A DNA stretch of 64,000 nucleotides from the NCBI RefSeq assembly GCF_001042595.1, contig NZ_AP012326.1, positions 868,001 to 932,000 on the forward strand, in the 5' to 3' direction. This stretch comes from Bifidobacterium dentium JCM 1195 = DSM 20436. Lineage in GTDB: Bacteria > Actinomycetota > Actinomycetes > Actinomycetales > Bifidobacteriaceae. Within the stretch, counting starts at the first letter, position 1; every line of letters starts with the position of its first letter. The notes below the pieces were generated by a model. It saw only the letters and a program-made list of their open reading frames with translations. It did no database searches and was not told the DNA's origin. Both the position numbers and the translations under genes were made by a program. Positions 1 to 8,662 of the stretch are shown here, one piece after another.

Positions 1-1
1 C

Positions 2-49
2 TTCGAGGGGGCATCGGACGCGCAGACGGTCATGAACCGCTTACGCTGA
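2..49 (+). CDS. C-terminal end of an upstream gene, possibly dop
   Basis: An open frame entering from the left edge ends at the TGA at 47-49, giving the tail FEGASDAQTVMNRLR. The tail resembles in pattern the end of PafA in this same window (FEESERFRQMMDMLA). PafA and Dop are paralogues, and dop commonly lies upstream of pup in actinobacteria. Calling this the end of Dop, the depupylase, is therefore an inference from 15 residues and context. It could equally be an unrelated gene end. Confidence 0.35.
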   Translation, partial: FEGASDAQTVMNRLR

Positions 50-180
50 ACATCACGTCGGTCGCGTACTATTCGTGATGATGGTATAACCATGCCAGGC
101 AACAGGAACACAGAAACAGGCCCTGATATCAGGAGAGAACATATCGGGCGCGCAGTATGACGAATGAAAAGGCATAATCT

Positions 181-1011
181 ATGGAGTTGAGGCAAGCGGC
201 CCTCGAAGTGGCCCGTATTCTGCAGGATGCAGGCAAACACGCATTGAACGATCAGACCAATCCGCGCGATATGAAAAGTCTTGAGCTGTCGGACGACCAC
301 CTGCATTTCACGTCGGATCTCGACAAGCGTCTCGCACAGTTCATCAGCAACCGCATCACCTATGTCGACGTATTCGATGGATTTTGGCAGTTCCGCCCCG
401 AAGAATGCCATCCGGGGGAACGGTACTGGTGCGTCGGAGGCATCGACGGCGTGATCAATTTCGCCCACGACATGCCGGAGTGGGCCATCACCGTGACCTT
501 GTTCGAATTTAACGAGCAGTGCTCCGCACAGCCGATTCTCGCGGTGGTGCATGCCCCGGCGTTGGGTTTGACGTATCTTGCCGTCCGTGGCTCCGGTGCC
601 ATTCGTATCCGTCGCACCCCGTTGGGCGACAAGCGCGAGAAGATCATCCCCTCCACCACACCGTCATTGGACGGGGCCGTGGTGAGTTTCGGCATGTCGT
701 ACGTGCCGGCGGAATCCAAGCGATCACTTGACGTGGTGGCGCGCATCGCCGGACGTCCGGCCGACATCAAGCGCGTGGGGCCGGTGTCGCTGGATCTGTG
801 CAAGGTGGCTGACGGCACGTATGATGCCTATTTCGAGCCGCATCTGCATAAATGGGATGTTCCCGCCGTGTCGGCCGGTGCCATGATGGTCTGGGAGGCG
901 CAAGGTCACCTGAGCCAATGGAATGGCGACGGCGTTCACTGGCGTCAGGAAAACGACGTGGTCGCCACCAACGGACTCATCAACGACGATTTACGTCAGT
1001 ATTTGGTATAG
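181..1011 (+). CDS. inositol monophosphatase-fold protein with incomplete metal site
   Basis: This 276-residue protein has the layout of the Mg-dependent inositol monophosphatase/histidinol-phosphatase family, which hydrolyses phosphate monoesters. Visible motifs are EE at residues 74-75, WCVGGIDGVINF around 83-94, the LDLCKVADGTYDAYFE stretch around 205-219 and WDVPA at 225-229. The family motif is normally DPIDGT; here it reads GGIDGV, so the first metal-binding Asp is Gly86 and the Thr is Val91. Catalysis may be altered or lost. The start is ATG 181, with AAAAGG about eight bases upstream. The next gene is pup, about 100 bases downstream, so it may be co-transcribed with the pupylation genes. 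Fold assignment is firm; substrate is unknown. Confidence 0.8.
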   Translation: MELRQAALEVARILQDAGKHALNDQTNPRDMKSLELSDDHLHFTSDLDKRLAQFISNRITYVDVFDGFWQFRPEECHPGERYWCVGGIDGVINFAHDMPEWAITVTLFEFNEQCSAQPILAVVHAPALGLTYLAVRGSGAIRIRRTPLGDKREKIIPSTTPSLDGAVVSFGMSYVPAESKRSLDVVARIAGRPADIKRVGPVSLDLCKVADGTYDAYFEPHLHKWDVPAVSAGAMMVWEAQGHLSQWNGDGVHWRQENDVVATNGLINDDLRQYLV

Positions 1012-1113
1012 CGCCATAGGGCCTGTCTCTCATGGCCTCATGTGTGGCGCAGTCGGCGCCGTTGCGATTGGTGCAATCGCTGGCGGATGCCGAACGTATC
1101 GAAAGGGAAAGCC

Positions 1114-1305
1114 ATGCCTCAGGAATTCGAACAGATCCGATCCGCGGACCAGCCGTTGGACAGCGAGGAGAGCGCTCCGGTCGCCGGTGCGCGAACGGAT
1201 GATACCGTGGATGCCTTGGATGCCGTGCTGGATGATATCGAATCCGTATTGGAAACCAACGCCGAAGAATATGTCGGCAGTTTTGTGCAAAAAGGCGGCG
1301 AGTGA
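1114..1305 (+). CDS. pup: prokaryotic ubiquitin-like protein Pup
   Basis: This 63-residue acidic, probably disordered protein is the small modifier that PafA joins through its C-terminal Glu to lysines of target proteins. The C-terminal third, from about residue 28, carries the conserved [26 protein letters not shown] pattern. It ends GGE, not the GGQ of mycobacteria. Glu is thus encoded directly and Dop deamidation is not needed before ligation. The ATG at 1114 follows the purine-rich GAAAGGGAAA and gives the usual family length; a longer in-frame extension starting at 1042 was rejected. Its TGA overlaps the start of pafA as TGATG, which implies translational coupling. Recognition is confident. 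Confidence 0.95.
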   Translation: MPQEFEQIRSADQPLDSEESAPVAGARTDDTVDALDAVLDDIESVLETNAEEYVGSFVQKGGE

Positions 1306-2768
1306 TGCCCCAGCTGCGCGACAGCGGCAATCATTCGACGGCCCCGCTTGACGGCAGGACCCGCGGTGAGGTCGACGCGTTCATCCGCATCTTCGGCATC
1401 GAAACCGAGTATGGAGTCAGCGTGACCGGAGCCGATGCGCCCTGTGATGCGGGGCAGACGGCCATGATGATGTTCCAGCCGATCGTGGCCCAGGCCAGAT
1501 CGACGAACACTTACATCGAAAACGGTTCGAGACTCTATCTTGATGTTGGTTCGCATCCGGAATACGCCACGGCGGAAGCCCGGGATCCCATGGATGCGTT
1601 GGCGCTTGACGCGGCCGGCGAGCTGGTGATGCGCGATCTTGCCATGGACACCCAGCACAGGTTGCGGGAAGGTCATGGCAGGCGTGCCATCGTGCATGTG
1701 TTCAAGAACAACGCCGATTCGGCCGGTCATTCCTTCGGTTGCCATGAAAATTATCTGGTGCGGCGTTTCGTGCCGTTGGAGACCATCGAACATGAGTTGT
1801 TGCCATTCTTGATCACCCGGCAGATATTCACCGGTGCCGGTCGTGTGGGCGGACAAGGCTTCCAGATCACGCAACGTGCCGATTTTCTGGATGAGGCCGT
1901 GTCTTCGGCCACCACGCGCTCGCGCCCGATGGTGAACACGCGCGACGAACCACATGCCGATCCGGACGCGTTCCGTCGTCTGCATGTGATCATCGGCGAT
2001 TCCAACCGGTCCCAGTGGGCTACGATGATGAAACTCGCCACCACGCATCTGGTGTTGTGCGTCATCGAACAGGCGGGGCGTGAGGGGCGTGAATCCGGAT
2101 TCGCACGGTTCGCCTTCGCCGACCCCGGCGCGGCGAATCATGCCGTCAGTCGCGATGCGAGCGGCGTCGGTGCGGTCTTTGACATGGCCGATGGCGATGT
2201 GATTCGCGGTGGTGCGGTCGCCGTGCAGGAACGATATCTGGCGGCGGTGGAACGTTTCGTCGAAGATCATCCCGAAGTCGGGGCCTCGTTGCCTCGTACC
2301 GATGTACATGATGTGATCGCTCAATGGCATGAGGCGTTGGAAGCGTTTCGTTCCGGTGACGTCGACGCTTTGGCCGATAGGGTGGATTGGGTGTGCAAGA
2401 AGCGCTTGTTCGATGCCTTGCAGGCTCGTACCGGCCATCTTCCGGCAAGCAGACTCGAGCAGTTGGACATGGACTATCACGATGTGGCCAACGGTACCGT
2501 ATATGCTTCGCTGTGCCGCCGTGGCGGCATGCGCACGTTGTTGGGGCGGGATGCGGCGGATCGTGCCGTCCACATGCCTCCTGACGATACCCGTGCGGCT
2601 TTACGGGGCAGATTCGTGCGGGAGGCGAAGGCGAAGGGTGCCCGGTATTCCTGTGATTGGACCAGACTCACGTTGATGTCGCCCCACCATTCGGAAATGG
2701 TGTTGCTTGATCCCTTCGATTTCGAGGAATCGGAGCGGTTCCGGCAGATGATGGATATGCTGGCCTGA
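1305..2768 (+). CDS. pafA: Pup--protein ligase PafA
   Basis: PafA is a glutamine-synthetase-like ligase. It uses ATP to activate the C-terminal Glu of Pup and forms an isopeptide bond with a substrate lysine. The protein is about 487 residues, near the usual family length. The family hallmark RIFGIETEYGV lies near the N-terminus, around residue 29. The protein ends SERFRQMMDMLA. The ATG at 1305 overlaps the pup stop codon; a GTG at 1302 is the alternative start. Its position directly after pup supports PafA over Dop, its depupylating paralogue. Bifidobacteria are known for having pupylation genes without a 20S proteasome core; no core subunit gene is in this window. The fate of pupylated proteins here is therefore open. 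Confidence 0.93.
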   Translation: MPQLRDSGNHSTAPLDGRTRGEVDAFIRIFGIETEYGVSVTGADAPCDAGQTAMMMFQPIVAQARSTNTYIENGSRLYLDVGSHPEYATAEARDPMDALALDAAGELVMRDLAMDTQHRLREGHGRRAIVHVFKNNADSAGHSFGCHENYLVRRFVPLETIEHELLPFLITRQIFTGAGRVGGQGFQITQRADFLDEAVSSATTRSRPMVNTRDEPHADPDAFRRLHVIIGDSNRSQWATMMKLATTHLVLCVIEQAGREGRESGFARFAFADPGAANHAVSRDASGVGAVFDMADGDVIRGGAVAVQERYLAAVERFVEDHPEVGASLPRTDVHDVIAQWHEALEAFRSGDVDALADRVDWVCKKRLFDALQARTGHLPASRLEQLDMDYHDVANGTVYASLCRRGGMRTLLGRDAADRAVHMPPDDTRAALRGRFVREAKAKGARYSCDWTRLTLMSPHHSEMVLLDPFDFEESERFRQMMDMLA

Positions 2769-2829
2769 GTTCAAGCCGGAGGGGGTATGCGCCTGATCCG
2801 GCATCTTGGCTGATGCGAGGAGGGAAGGT

Positions 2830-3630
2830 TCAGGCTTCGCCGCGGTATTTGGCCATCATCTGCGACTGCATCTGTTGGGCGCTTGGCGGCGTCCAGGTGA
2901 TGGCGTCGGCTCCGGCGTCGATGGTGGCGAGAATACGTTCCTCGGAGCCGCCTCCGGAAGCCAGGATCGGAATTTCCGGATGGTGCTCTCGAATGCTGGA
3001 GACCACCTGTGCGGTTCGTGCGCCCGCCGCGACGTTGATGATGGCGGCGCCTGCGATGATTTTGCATTCGGTGACTTCGTCATCTTCGGTAACGGTGGCG
3101 ATGACCGGAATGTCGATCATGGACATGGTGGTTTCGATGGTTTCCGCCGGAGCGGGGGCGTTGATGACCACACCTGCTGCGCCCTGCATCTCCGCCACCA
3201 TGGCCAATTCGGCCACACGCGGGCCGGTGGTGGTTCCACCGCCCACGCCTACGAACAACGGCATCTGGGCCACCGTCAGCAATGCCTGCGTGATCACCGG
3301 CTCCCCGGTGAACGGATACACCGCCAGAATGGCGTTGGCGTTGGTATTGCGAATGATCACTGCATCGGTGGTATAGGCGAAGGATTTGAGCGTATGCCCC
3401 TTCACCGTAATGCCGCCGCACCGTTGCGCGATGATTTCCGGCACGCGTGCGCTTGGAGAGGTCAATCGTCCTTCGACGATGGCGGTGCCATACGCGGTGC
3501 GGGACACATATGGCGTGGCGGAATGCTGTTCCACGGCGACATCCGCGCTTGGCGTGAACAACGAACGTTTGCTGATGGGGATAAGAGCCGGATCATTCGG
3601 CTCCGGAGTGCCTGTTTGATCGATGCTCAT
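2830..3630 (-). CDS. TIM-barrel-like protein of unknown function
   Basis: This 266-residue protein has alternating strand and helix patterns. It also has glycine-rich turns of a phosphate- or flavin-binding TIM barrel: GVGGGTTTGPRVAELA near the middle and ILASGGGSEERILATIDAGADAITWTPP near the C-terminus. Such Gly-rich turns at the ends of late strands often bind a phosphate group. I recognise it as a conserved actinobacterial protein usually called a putative hydrolase, but I cannot name a reaction. No signal peptide or membrane segment is visible. Its ATG at 3630 overlaps the stop of the 119-residue gene upstream by four bases (ATGA), so the two are translationally coupled. Confidence 0.7.
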   Translation of the reverse strand: MSIDQTGTPEPNDPALIPISKRSLFTPSADVAVEQHSATPYVSRTAYGTAIVEGRLTSPSARVPEIIAQRCGGITVKGHTLKSFAYTTDAVIIRNTNANAILAVYPFTGEPVITQALLTVAQMPLFVGVGGGTTTGPRVAELAMVAEMQGAAGVVINAPAPAETIETTMSMIDIPVIATVTEDDEVTECKIIAGAAIINVAAGARTAQVVSSIREHHPEIPILASGGGSEERILATIDAGADAITWTPPSAQQMQSQMMAKYRGEA

Positions 3631-3986
3631 TCCTGTGCCTCCGTACCTGAACGATCGAGCATGAGAAACTCATGAATGGCTTTGCGTCGTTCGGTGATCT
3701 CCTCGTCCAGAAGTCTGGTATCGGTGTTGTCGATGATACGCTGCAGGTATTCGCTGAGAGTGGAAAGTTCATCGGGATTCAGGCAGTCGAACATGCGCAG
3801 GGCCGATTCGGTCTGCTCCTTGATGGGGCGCATGAGGGGTCTTCCGCGACGTGCCGCATCGACGTTTCTGACCGTTGCCGCCGCGCGACGTGCCGTTCTG
3901 GCCCTGGTCGCCTTGAGTTTGGAATGCAGCAGCAGGATGTTGAGCTCATGGAGCTGATTGATTACGATCTTCCTCTGGTCGGCCAT
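3627..3986 (-). CDS. small basic helical protein, possible regulator
   Basis: This 119-residue protein is rich in Arg and predicted helices. It has a basic patch at residues 22-52 and an acidic helical stretch (LNPDELSTLSEYLQRIIDNTD) at about 69-89. That stretch resembles the C-terminal dimerisation helix of MarR-family regulators, but I see no winged-helix domain. The MarR link is therefore only suggestive. The ATG at 3986 has AGGA at suitable spacing and an in-frame stop lies just upstream, so the start is well defined. It overlaps the next gene by ATGA, which ties its role to the TIM-barrel-like protein. Function unknown. Confidence 0.6.
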   Translation of the reverse strand: MADQRKIVINQLHELNILLLHSKLKATRARTARRAAATVRNVDAARRGRPLMRPIKEQTESALRMFDCLNPDELSTLSEYLQRIIDNTDTRLLDEEITERRKAIHEFLMLDRSGTEAQE

Positions 3987-4080
3987 GGCGGTTCCTGTCT
4001 ATATGGACACGATGTCTAATATGTAAAGTCTATCTGGAAAATCAGGAAACGCAACCCGTCGCTGCAATGTCGTGAAACGA

Positions 4081-4113
4081 CTGGGGCCCCGACCATCATG
4101 GTCGGGGCCCCAG
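4081..4113 (-). terminator. rho-independent terminator of hup
   Basis: A perfect 14-bp inverted repeat (arms 4081-4094 and 4100-4113) with a five-base loop lies about 20 bases beyond the hup stop codon. On the minus strand a short T-run follows. The near-symmetrical hairpin could also block readthrough from the left. Confidence 0.85.
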
Positions 4114-4132
4114 TCGCCAATGAATCAGAGAC

Positions 4133-4414
4133 TCACTTGGTGACGGCCTTCTTCAGCAGGGAACCGGCGGAGATACGAACACCGTAGGTTGCCGGGATCT
4201 CGATGGTCTCGCCGGTGCGCGGGTTGCGGCCGGTACGAGCGGCACGCTTGACGCGCTCGGCGGAGAACAGACCGGTCAGCTTCAGGCCTTCGCCGGACTG
4301 CATTGCCTCGACGAACACGTCCTGGAAAGCGTTCACAGCTGCCTCAGCCTGTGCCTTGGTCAGGTTGGACTTCTGAGCGATCTTCGAGACGAGATCAGAC
4401 TTGTTGTATGCCAT
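4133..4414 (-). CDS. hup: HU family DNA-binding protein
   Basis: This 93-residue nucleoid protein binds and bends DNA without strict sequence preference, acting as a dimer. It has the HU fold layout: an N-terminal helical region (MAYNKSDLVSKIAQKSNLTKAQAEAAV) and the arm signature RTGRNPRTGETIEIPA around residues 60-75. Its length matches the family. The ATG at 4414 has AGAAGGA about nine bases upstream. It sits alone between a divergent intergenic region and a strong terminator, so it is probably a single-gene transcript. The AT-rich DNA at 4480-4560 upstream probably holds its promoter; candidate -10 boxes there are not clear enough to assign. Confidence 0.97.
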   Translation of the reverse strand: MAYNKSDLVSKIAQKSNLTKAQAEAAVNAFQDVFVEAMQSGEGLKLTGLFSAERVKRAARTGRNPRTGETIEIPATYGVRISAGSLLKKAVTK

Positions 4415-4569
4415 AAAGCATCCTTCTTGGGTCAGGGGACATCCTGATTACTCTGATGTCCACGTTCATTACGATATTAGCGCACCTTACCGCCGAAAAC
4501 CGCATTCTATAAGGGTTTTGGCGAGATTTTTTAGAAAAACGGACCAAAATGACCGGTCACGAATCGATT

Positions 4570-7020
4570 CTAAATCAGATTATGCCTGTCAAGCCACTTC
4601 ATGGCCAACGCACCGACCGGGATCCGTAGCCAGTAGAAGGCAATTCGGTAGACGAGAGTAGCGGAGACGGCGATCGTGGAAGGAACCCCTACGGCGGTGA
4701 ACGCCACGGACAAAGCCGCTTCGACCGCACCCAAGCCGCCCGGTGTCGGCACTGCGGAACCGAGCGTGTTCGCCAAGAGAAAAATAAAGGTCGTTTCCAC
4801 GGGATTCGTATGGTATCCGAATGCCAGCAACGCGGCCCAGAATCCCAAACCGGTACCGATATTGAGAATGAGTGCGCCCACGATGCCGAAAAGCAGTTCC
4901 TTCGGCCTGGTAAGCACATCCACCAGATTGCGCGCATACGACATGACGATCGGCAGATACTTGTCCGTGACCAGATGACGCACCGGCGGAATCGCCATGC
5001 CCGCAGACACGATCAGTGCAACGATGGCGATTACCATGATCAACGTATTGGTGGGAATCATGCCGGAAAGCGTGTTACGGCCGGTGAATACGCCGATGAC
5101 CAACAGCAACACTATCGTAGTGGCGCCCTGCACCGCCCAGACGGCACTCATGATGGCGGTCGCCTTGGTATTGCGATAGCCGCTTTTGCGCAGGAACTGC
5201 AGATTGACGAATGCCGGACCTACGCCCGCGGGCATGGAAACCGCGGTGAATCCTGCGGCCATCTGCGAACACATCAGACCGATGGGATTGCGCTTGTCGG
5301 CATCCATGAATCCGCCCAGCGTCATGGCGGAACCGAACCAAGCCACGAACCCGAGAGCCACGCAGACCAACGCCATGGCGAGATTCGCCTCTTTGACGGC
5401 CTTGATCATCTCACCCGGCTGAACCTGCGTGAACACGACGTACACGGCCACTACCAGCAGTGCGATGGCGATGAACGAACGGAAACTGAATCTCGAAAGC
5501 GTGACCTTTTCCATGGAATCGGCCATTTCCTGCGGAGCGAGGGCGGAGATGCGGTCGCGAAGCCGCACCAGTAATTGCTTGTCCCATCCAGGCAGGGCGC
5601 GAGTGGCGGCAGGGGCGGCGGCCTTCTGCACGAACGGGGCCAGATCGATGAGCCGATCGTCGCCCCATGTCCGACGGGCGCAGGCCATGGCACGATCCAC
5701 GCCATTCAGCGCGCTCAGCACAATCAGCAGCTGCACCTTGTCGAGCGCGAAATTTGGCGCACTGCTGCCGTAGTCGCCATTCTGCCAGCCGGCGATCACC
5801 GGAGTGCCGTCCTCCATGCGCGAAAGCGTGTTCGGCGTGATGCGACGGTGGGTAAAGCCATGGCGGTGGGCCTTGTCCAGATACGCCATGAACTGTTCCA
5901 TGTCACTGTCGCTCATGGTATTGAGATTGCATTCCAAAGGCATGCGGCCGGAACGGAACACCAGAATCGAGGATTCGCCGTTGTCGGCCACGCCATAGAC
6001 CCCCGGCGCGACGAGACCGGCGTTATGCAGTCCCAGCAACATGGCGTAATGATGATGGATGGCGTCGATGGAGGAACGGTCCCGGCGCATGGACACGCCG
6101 GTCAGCCGAATCCATTGCCACAGCTGATTGAGATATCCGGCGACATGCACCTGATTGTCGAGCACGGATACGATGAAACGGTCGCCGTTGGCGTCAACGG
6201 CATCGTAGATGCGGGAGTTTTCGATGAGATCGTCATCGAGAATGGCCTGCAGCATGCCCGAATCGGCACCGGAATCGAGACGGCGTGACAGAGAAGCGAC
6301 ATCGATGCCGATGGAACGCAACGACTGCACCACCTGCGAACCCCATGCTCCGTTGGTCTGCGTACCGATGGCGAAACGAATCAGCATGCCGATGATACGG
6401 CCGACCGCGAACGAGACCAGCACTCCGGCTACGGAATTCCACGACAGCACCACCAACAGCACCGCCACGGTATAGAGGACGTTCCATCCCCATTTCACGG
6501 CGGATCGTGTGCGTCTTGGGCCCGCGGCGGTAAGGAACGCGGCCATGGCCGCATAGAAATCAGGAAGCAGACCGGTGCCGGTAACCGTGCCGTTGGAAAA
6601 CAGGGAGGCGATCAGCAGCGTATTGCGAGTGCCGGTAATCAGTGCAGACACGCCCCAGACAGCGGAGAATCCAAGAATCAACGCGATGGCCGAGGTCACG
6701 CTCTGCAGCCACTCCTTGGCAATCAGCAGCTGCAGCAGTACGCTGACGGCAATGAACACGATGGCCAGTTGCTGCAGCAGGGAAGCCGGCACGTCCATAA
6801 GCCAGCTCACCGCGTGACTGGCCGAGCGCACGTCCGACTCGACGCCGGAGGCCGTGCCATGCAGGTAGATCGAGAACAGGATGACCACCACTGCGATGAT
6901 CAATGCGAATCCGGCGTGCAACAGATCTGCGAAATCCCGGCTACGACGCGGCGGAATATCATCGATGCGCACTTCATGCTTGCTGGCGGCGGGGGCGTGA
7001 GACACTATGACATGCTCCAT
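4570..7020 (-). CDS. MprF/UPF0104-like membrane protein with pseudokinase-like middle
   Basis: This 816-residue integral membrane protein has three parts. Residues about 30-215 hold several hydrophobic segments. Residues about 230-500 are soluble. Residues about 510-816 hold some eight hydrophobic segments with the PTPGGLGAVEAALS motif near the end. The C-terminal part is the lysylphosphatidylglycerol synthase membrane/flippase domain (UPF0104, YbhN-like). No aminoacyl-transferase domain is present, so lysyl-lipid synthesis is not expected; lipid translocation is more likely. The middle resembles a protein kinase, but the HRD motif reads HRR (391-393) and the DFG position reads AGW (about 410-412), so phosphotransfer is unlikely. 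It is transcribed away from purB. Confidence 0.8.
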   Translation of the reverse strand: MEHVIVSHAPAASKHEVRIDDIPPRRSRDFADLLHAGFALIIAVVVILFSIYLHGTASGVESDVRSASHAVSWLMDVPASLLQQLAIVFIAVSVLLQLLIAKEWLQSVTSAIALILGFSAVWGVSALITGTRNTLLIASLFSNGTVTGTGLLPDFYAAMAAFLTAAGPRRTRSAVKWGWNVLYTVAVLLVVLSWNSVAGVLVSFAVGRIIGMLIRFAIGTQTNGAWGSQVVQSLRSIGIDVASLSRRLDSGADSGMLQAILDDDLIENSRIYDAVDANGDRFIVSVLDNQVHVAGYLNQLWQWIRLTGVSMRRDRSSIDAIHHHYAMLLGLHNAGLVAPGVYGVADNGESSILVFRSGRMPLECNLNTMSDSDMEQFMAYLDKAHRHGFTHRRITPNTLSRMEDGTPVIAGWQNGDYGSSAPNFALDKVQLLIVLSALNGVDRAMACARRTWGDDRLIDLAPFVQKAAAPAATRALPGWDKQLLVRLRDRISALAPQEMADSMEKVTLSRFSFRSFIAIALLVVAVYVVFTQVQPGEMIKAVKEANLAMALVCVALGFVAWFGSAMTLGGFMDADKRNPIGLMCSQMAAGFTAVSMPAGVGPAFVNLQFLRKSGYRNTKATAIMSAVWAVQGATTIVLLLVIGVFTGRNTLSGMIPTNTLIMVIAIVALIVSAGMAIPPVRHLVTDKYLPIVMSYARNLVDVLTRPKELLFGIVGALILNIGTGLGFWAALLAFGYHTNPVETTFIFLLANTLGSAVPTPGGLGAVEAALSVAFTAVGVPSTIAVSATLVYRIAFYWLRIPVGALAMKWLDRHNLI

Positions 7021-7075
7021 ACATACGGTTAGACAAAGACGGTGACTGCTGCCGTCATCGCTTTCGATGATACAA

Positions 7076-7112
7076 CTTGGGGCGGCTGCGGGGGAAACGC
7101 AACCGCCCCAAG
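7076..7112 (-). terminator. rho-independent terminator downstream of purB
   Basis: A 10-bp GC-rich inverted repeat (7076-7085 with 7103-7112), with an extra GCG/CGC pairing inside the loop, lies 27 bases after the purB stop on the minus strand. It separates purB from the next minus-strand gene. Confidence 0.75.
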
Positions 7113-7138
7113 AGGCTTATGACCGTACGTGAACCGGA

Positions 7139-8581
7139 TCAGCGGGCGAAATCGACCAGTCGAGAGGCCACACCGGTATACGTGGCCGGAGTCAGTGCCT
7201 TCAGACGTGCCGCAGTGGCCTCGTCGAAGGACTGCTCGTCGATGAACCTCTCGACGGCATCCTGGGAGATTTCATGGCCGCGCATCAGTTCCTTGACTTT
7301 CTCATAGGGCTTGTCCATGCCCGGCAGGCCGGCCAGCTCGCAGGCGCGCATGGCGGTCTGGATCGGCTCGCCCAGCACTTCCCAGTTGGCGTCAAGCTCG
7401 GCCTGGATGGCGATGTCGTTCGGATGGATGGAATTCAGTCCGCCCATCAGATTGTTCAGTGCCAGTACGGAGTAACCCAGGGCCGAACCGATGTTGCGCT
7501 GCGTGGTGGAGTCGGTCAGATCGCGCTGCCAGCGGGATTCGACCAGTGTGGCGGACAGGGTGTCGAGCAGCGAGCAGGAGATCTCCAGATTGGCCTCGGC
7601 GTTCTCGAAGCGGATCGGATTGACCTTATGGGGCATGGTGGAGGAGCCTGTGGCACCCTTGACCGGGACCTGGGCAAACACGCCACGGGAGATGTACATC
7701 CACACGTCCACGCACAGATTGTGCAGGATACGGTTGGTGTGGCTGATGGTACCGTACAGCTCAGCCTGCCAGTCGTGGGATTCGATCTGCGTAGTCAGCG
7801 GATTCCAGGTCAGGCCCATGCGGTTGGTCACGAACTCGCGGGACACGGCAACCCAATCCACATCCGGGCAGGCCGCCAGATGGGCTCCGAACGTACCGGT
7901 CGCACCATTGATCTTGCCGAGGTATTCCTGATTCCTGACCTTGTTGAGCTGACGGCTCAGGCGGTACACGTACACCGCAAGTTCCTTGCCCAACGTGGTC
8001 GGTGTGGCCGGCTGGCCGTGGGTCAGCGACAGCATGGCCTTGTCACGGTATTCCTCGGCCTTTTCCGCCAGATGGTCGACGATGGCCTGCGCGCCCGGCA
8101 GCCATACGTTCTCGATACCGTTTTTCACGCAACGGGCAATGGACAGGTTGTTGATGTCCTCGGACGTGCAGGCGAAATGCACCAAGGTCTTGAGTTCGGT
8201 GAGCTGCGTCTCGTGACCGAGTGTTTCTGCCGCCTTGTCGAGCTGATCGTCGATGTAATACTCGACGGCCTTCACGTCATGGTGGGTCACGGCCTCATGG
8301 GCGGCATGCTGGGCGATGCCTTCGGCGCCGAAATCCTCCGGAATGGCGCGCAAAAACGCCTGCTCCTCATCGGTAAGCGGCTTGATACCGGGAACGATGG
8401 TCTTGAAACCGTTGCCTTCGAAACCATTGGCAAGCAGAATCATCCATTCGACTTCCACGCGCATGCGCTCGCGGTTGAGCGCAGGTTCGCTCAGATACTC
8501 GACGAGGGGGGCGGTCTGCTGATGATAGCGGCCATCGAGGGGGGTCAGGGCAATTGCAGGGGAGATGTCAGTAAGATTCAT
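7139..8581 (-). CDS. purB: adenylosuccinate lyase
   Basis: PurB removes fumarate from SAICAR and from adenylosuccinate, steps in purine and AMP synthesis; it is a cytosolic tetramer. The 480-residue protein has the fumarase/aspartase-superfamily signature GSSTMPHKVNP at about residue 313, with the flexible catalytic Ser loop. It also has TSEDINNL near 140 and the LTHGQPATPTTLGKE stretch near 186. The chosen start is the ATG at 8581 (MNLTDISPAIALTPLDGRY). An in-frame ATG at 8593 adds four residues, and neither has a clear ribosome-binding site. Only about 80 bases separate it from the lipase-like gene upstream, with no strong hairpin between, so readthrough from that operon is possible. Confidence 0.95.
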   Translation of the reverse strand: MNLTDISPAIALTPLDGRYHQQTAPLVEYLSEPALNRERMRVEVEWMILLANGFEGNGFKTIVPGIKPLTDEEQAFLRAIPEDFGAEGIAQHAAHEAVTHHDVKAVEYYIDDQLDKAAETLGHETQLTELKTLVHFACTSEDINNLSIARCVKNGIENVWLPGAQAIVDHLAEKAEEYRDKAMLSLTHGQPATPTTLGKELAVYVYRLSRQLNKVRNQEYLGKINGATGTFGAHLAACPDVDWVAVSREFVTNRMGLTWNPLTTQIESHDWQAELYGTISHTNRILHNLCVDVWMYISRGVFAQVPVKGATGSSTMPHKVNPIRFENAEANLEISCSLLDTLSATLVESRWQRDLTDSTTQRNIGSALGYSVLALNNLMGGLNSIHPNDIAIQAELDANWEVLGEPIQTAMRACELAGLPGMDKPYEKVKELMRGHEISQDAVERFIDEQSFDEATAARLKALTPATYTGVASRLVDFAR

Positions 8582-8662
8582 GTTGTACAGCATACTTTTA
8601 GCCGTAAACGAGATTCCGTCGGTGTCCGCTCGCCGGTTGCCGATGACACGCCCGCGAGGAGC

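Noticed and set aside
1119..2573. A 484-codon frame opposite pup and pafA
   Set aside because: It is a shadow of pafA; the plus-strand genes have clear motifs and coupled starts.
2775..2802. A weak GCCGGA/TCCGGC stem after pafA
   Set aside because: Only six base pairs around a 16-base loop with no T-run, so not supported as a terminator.
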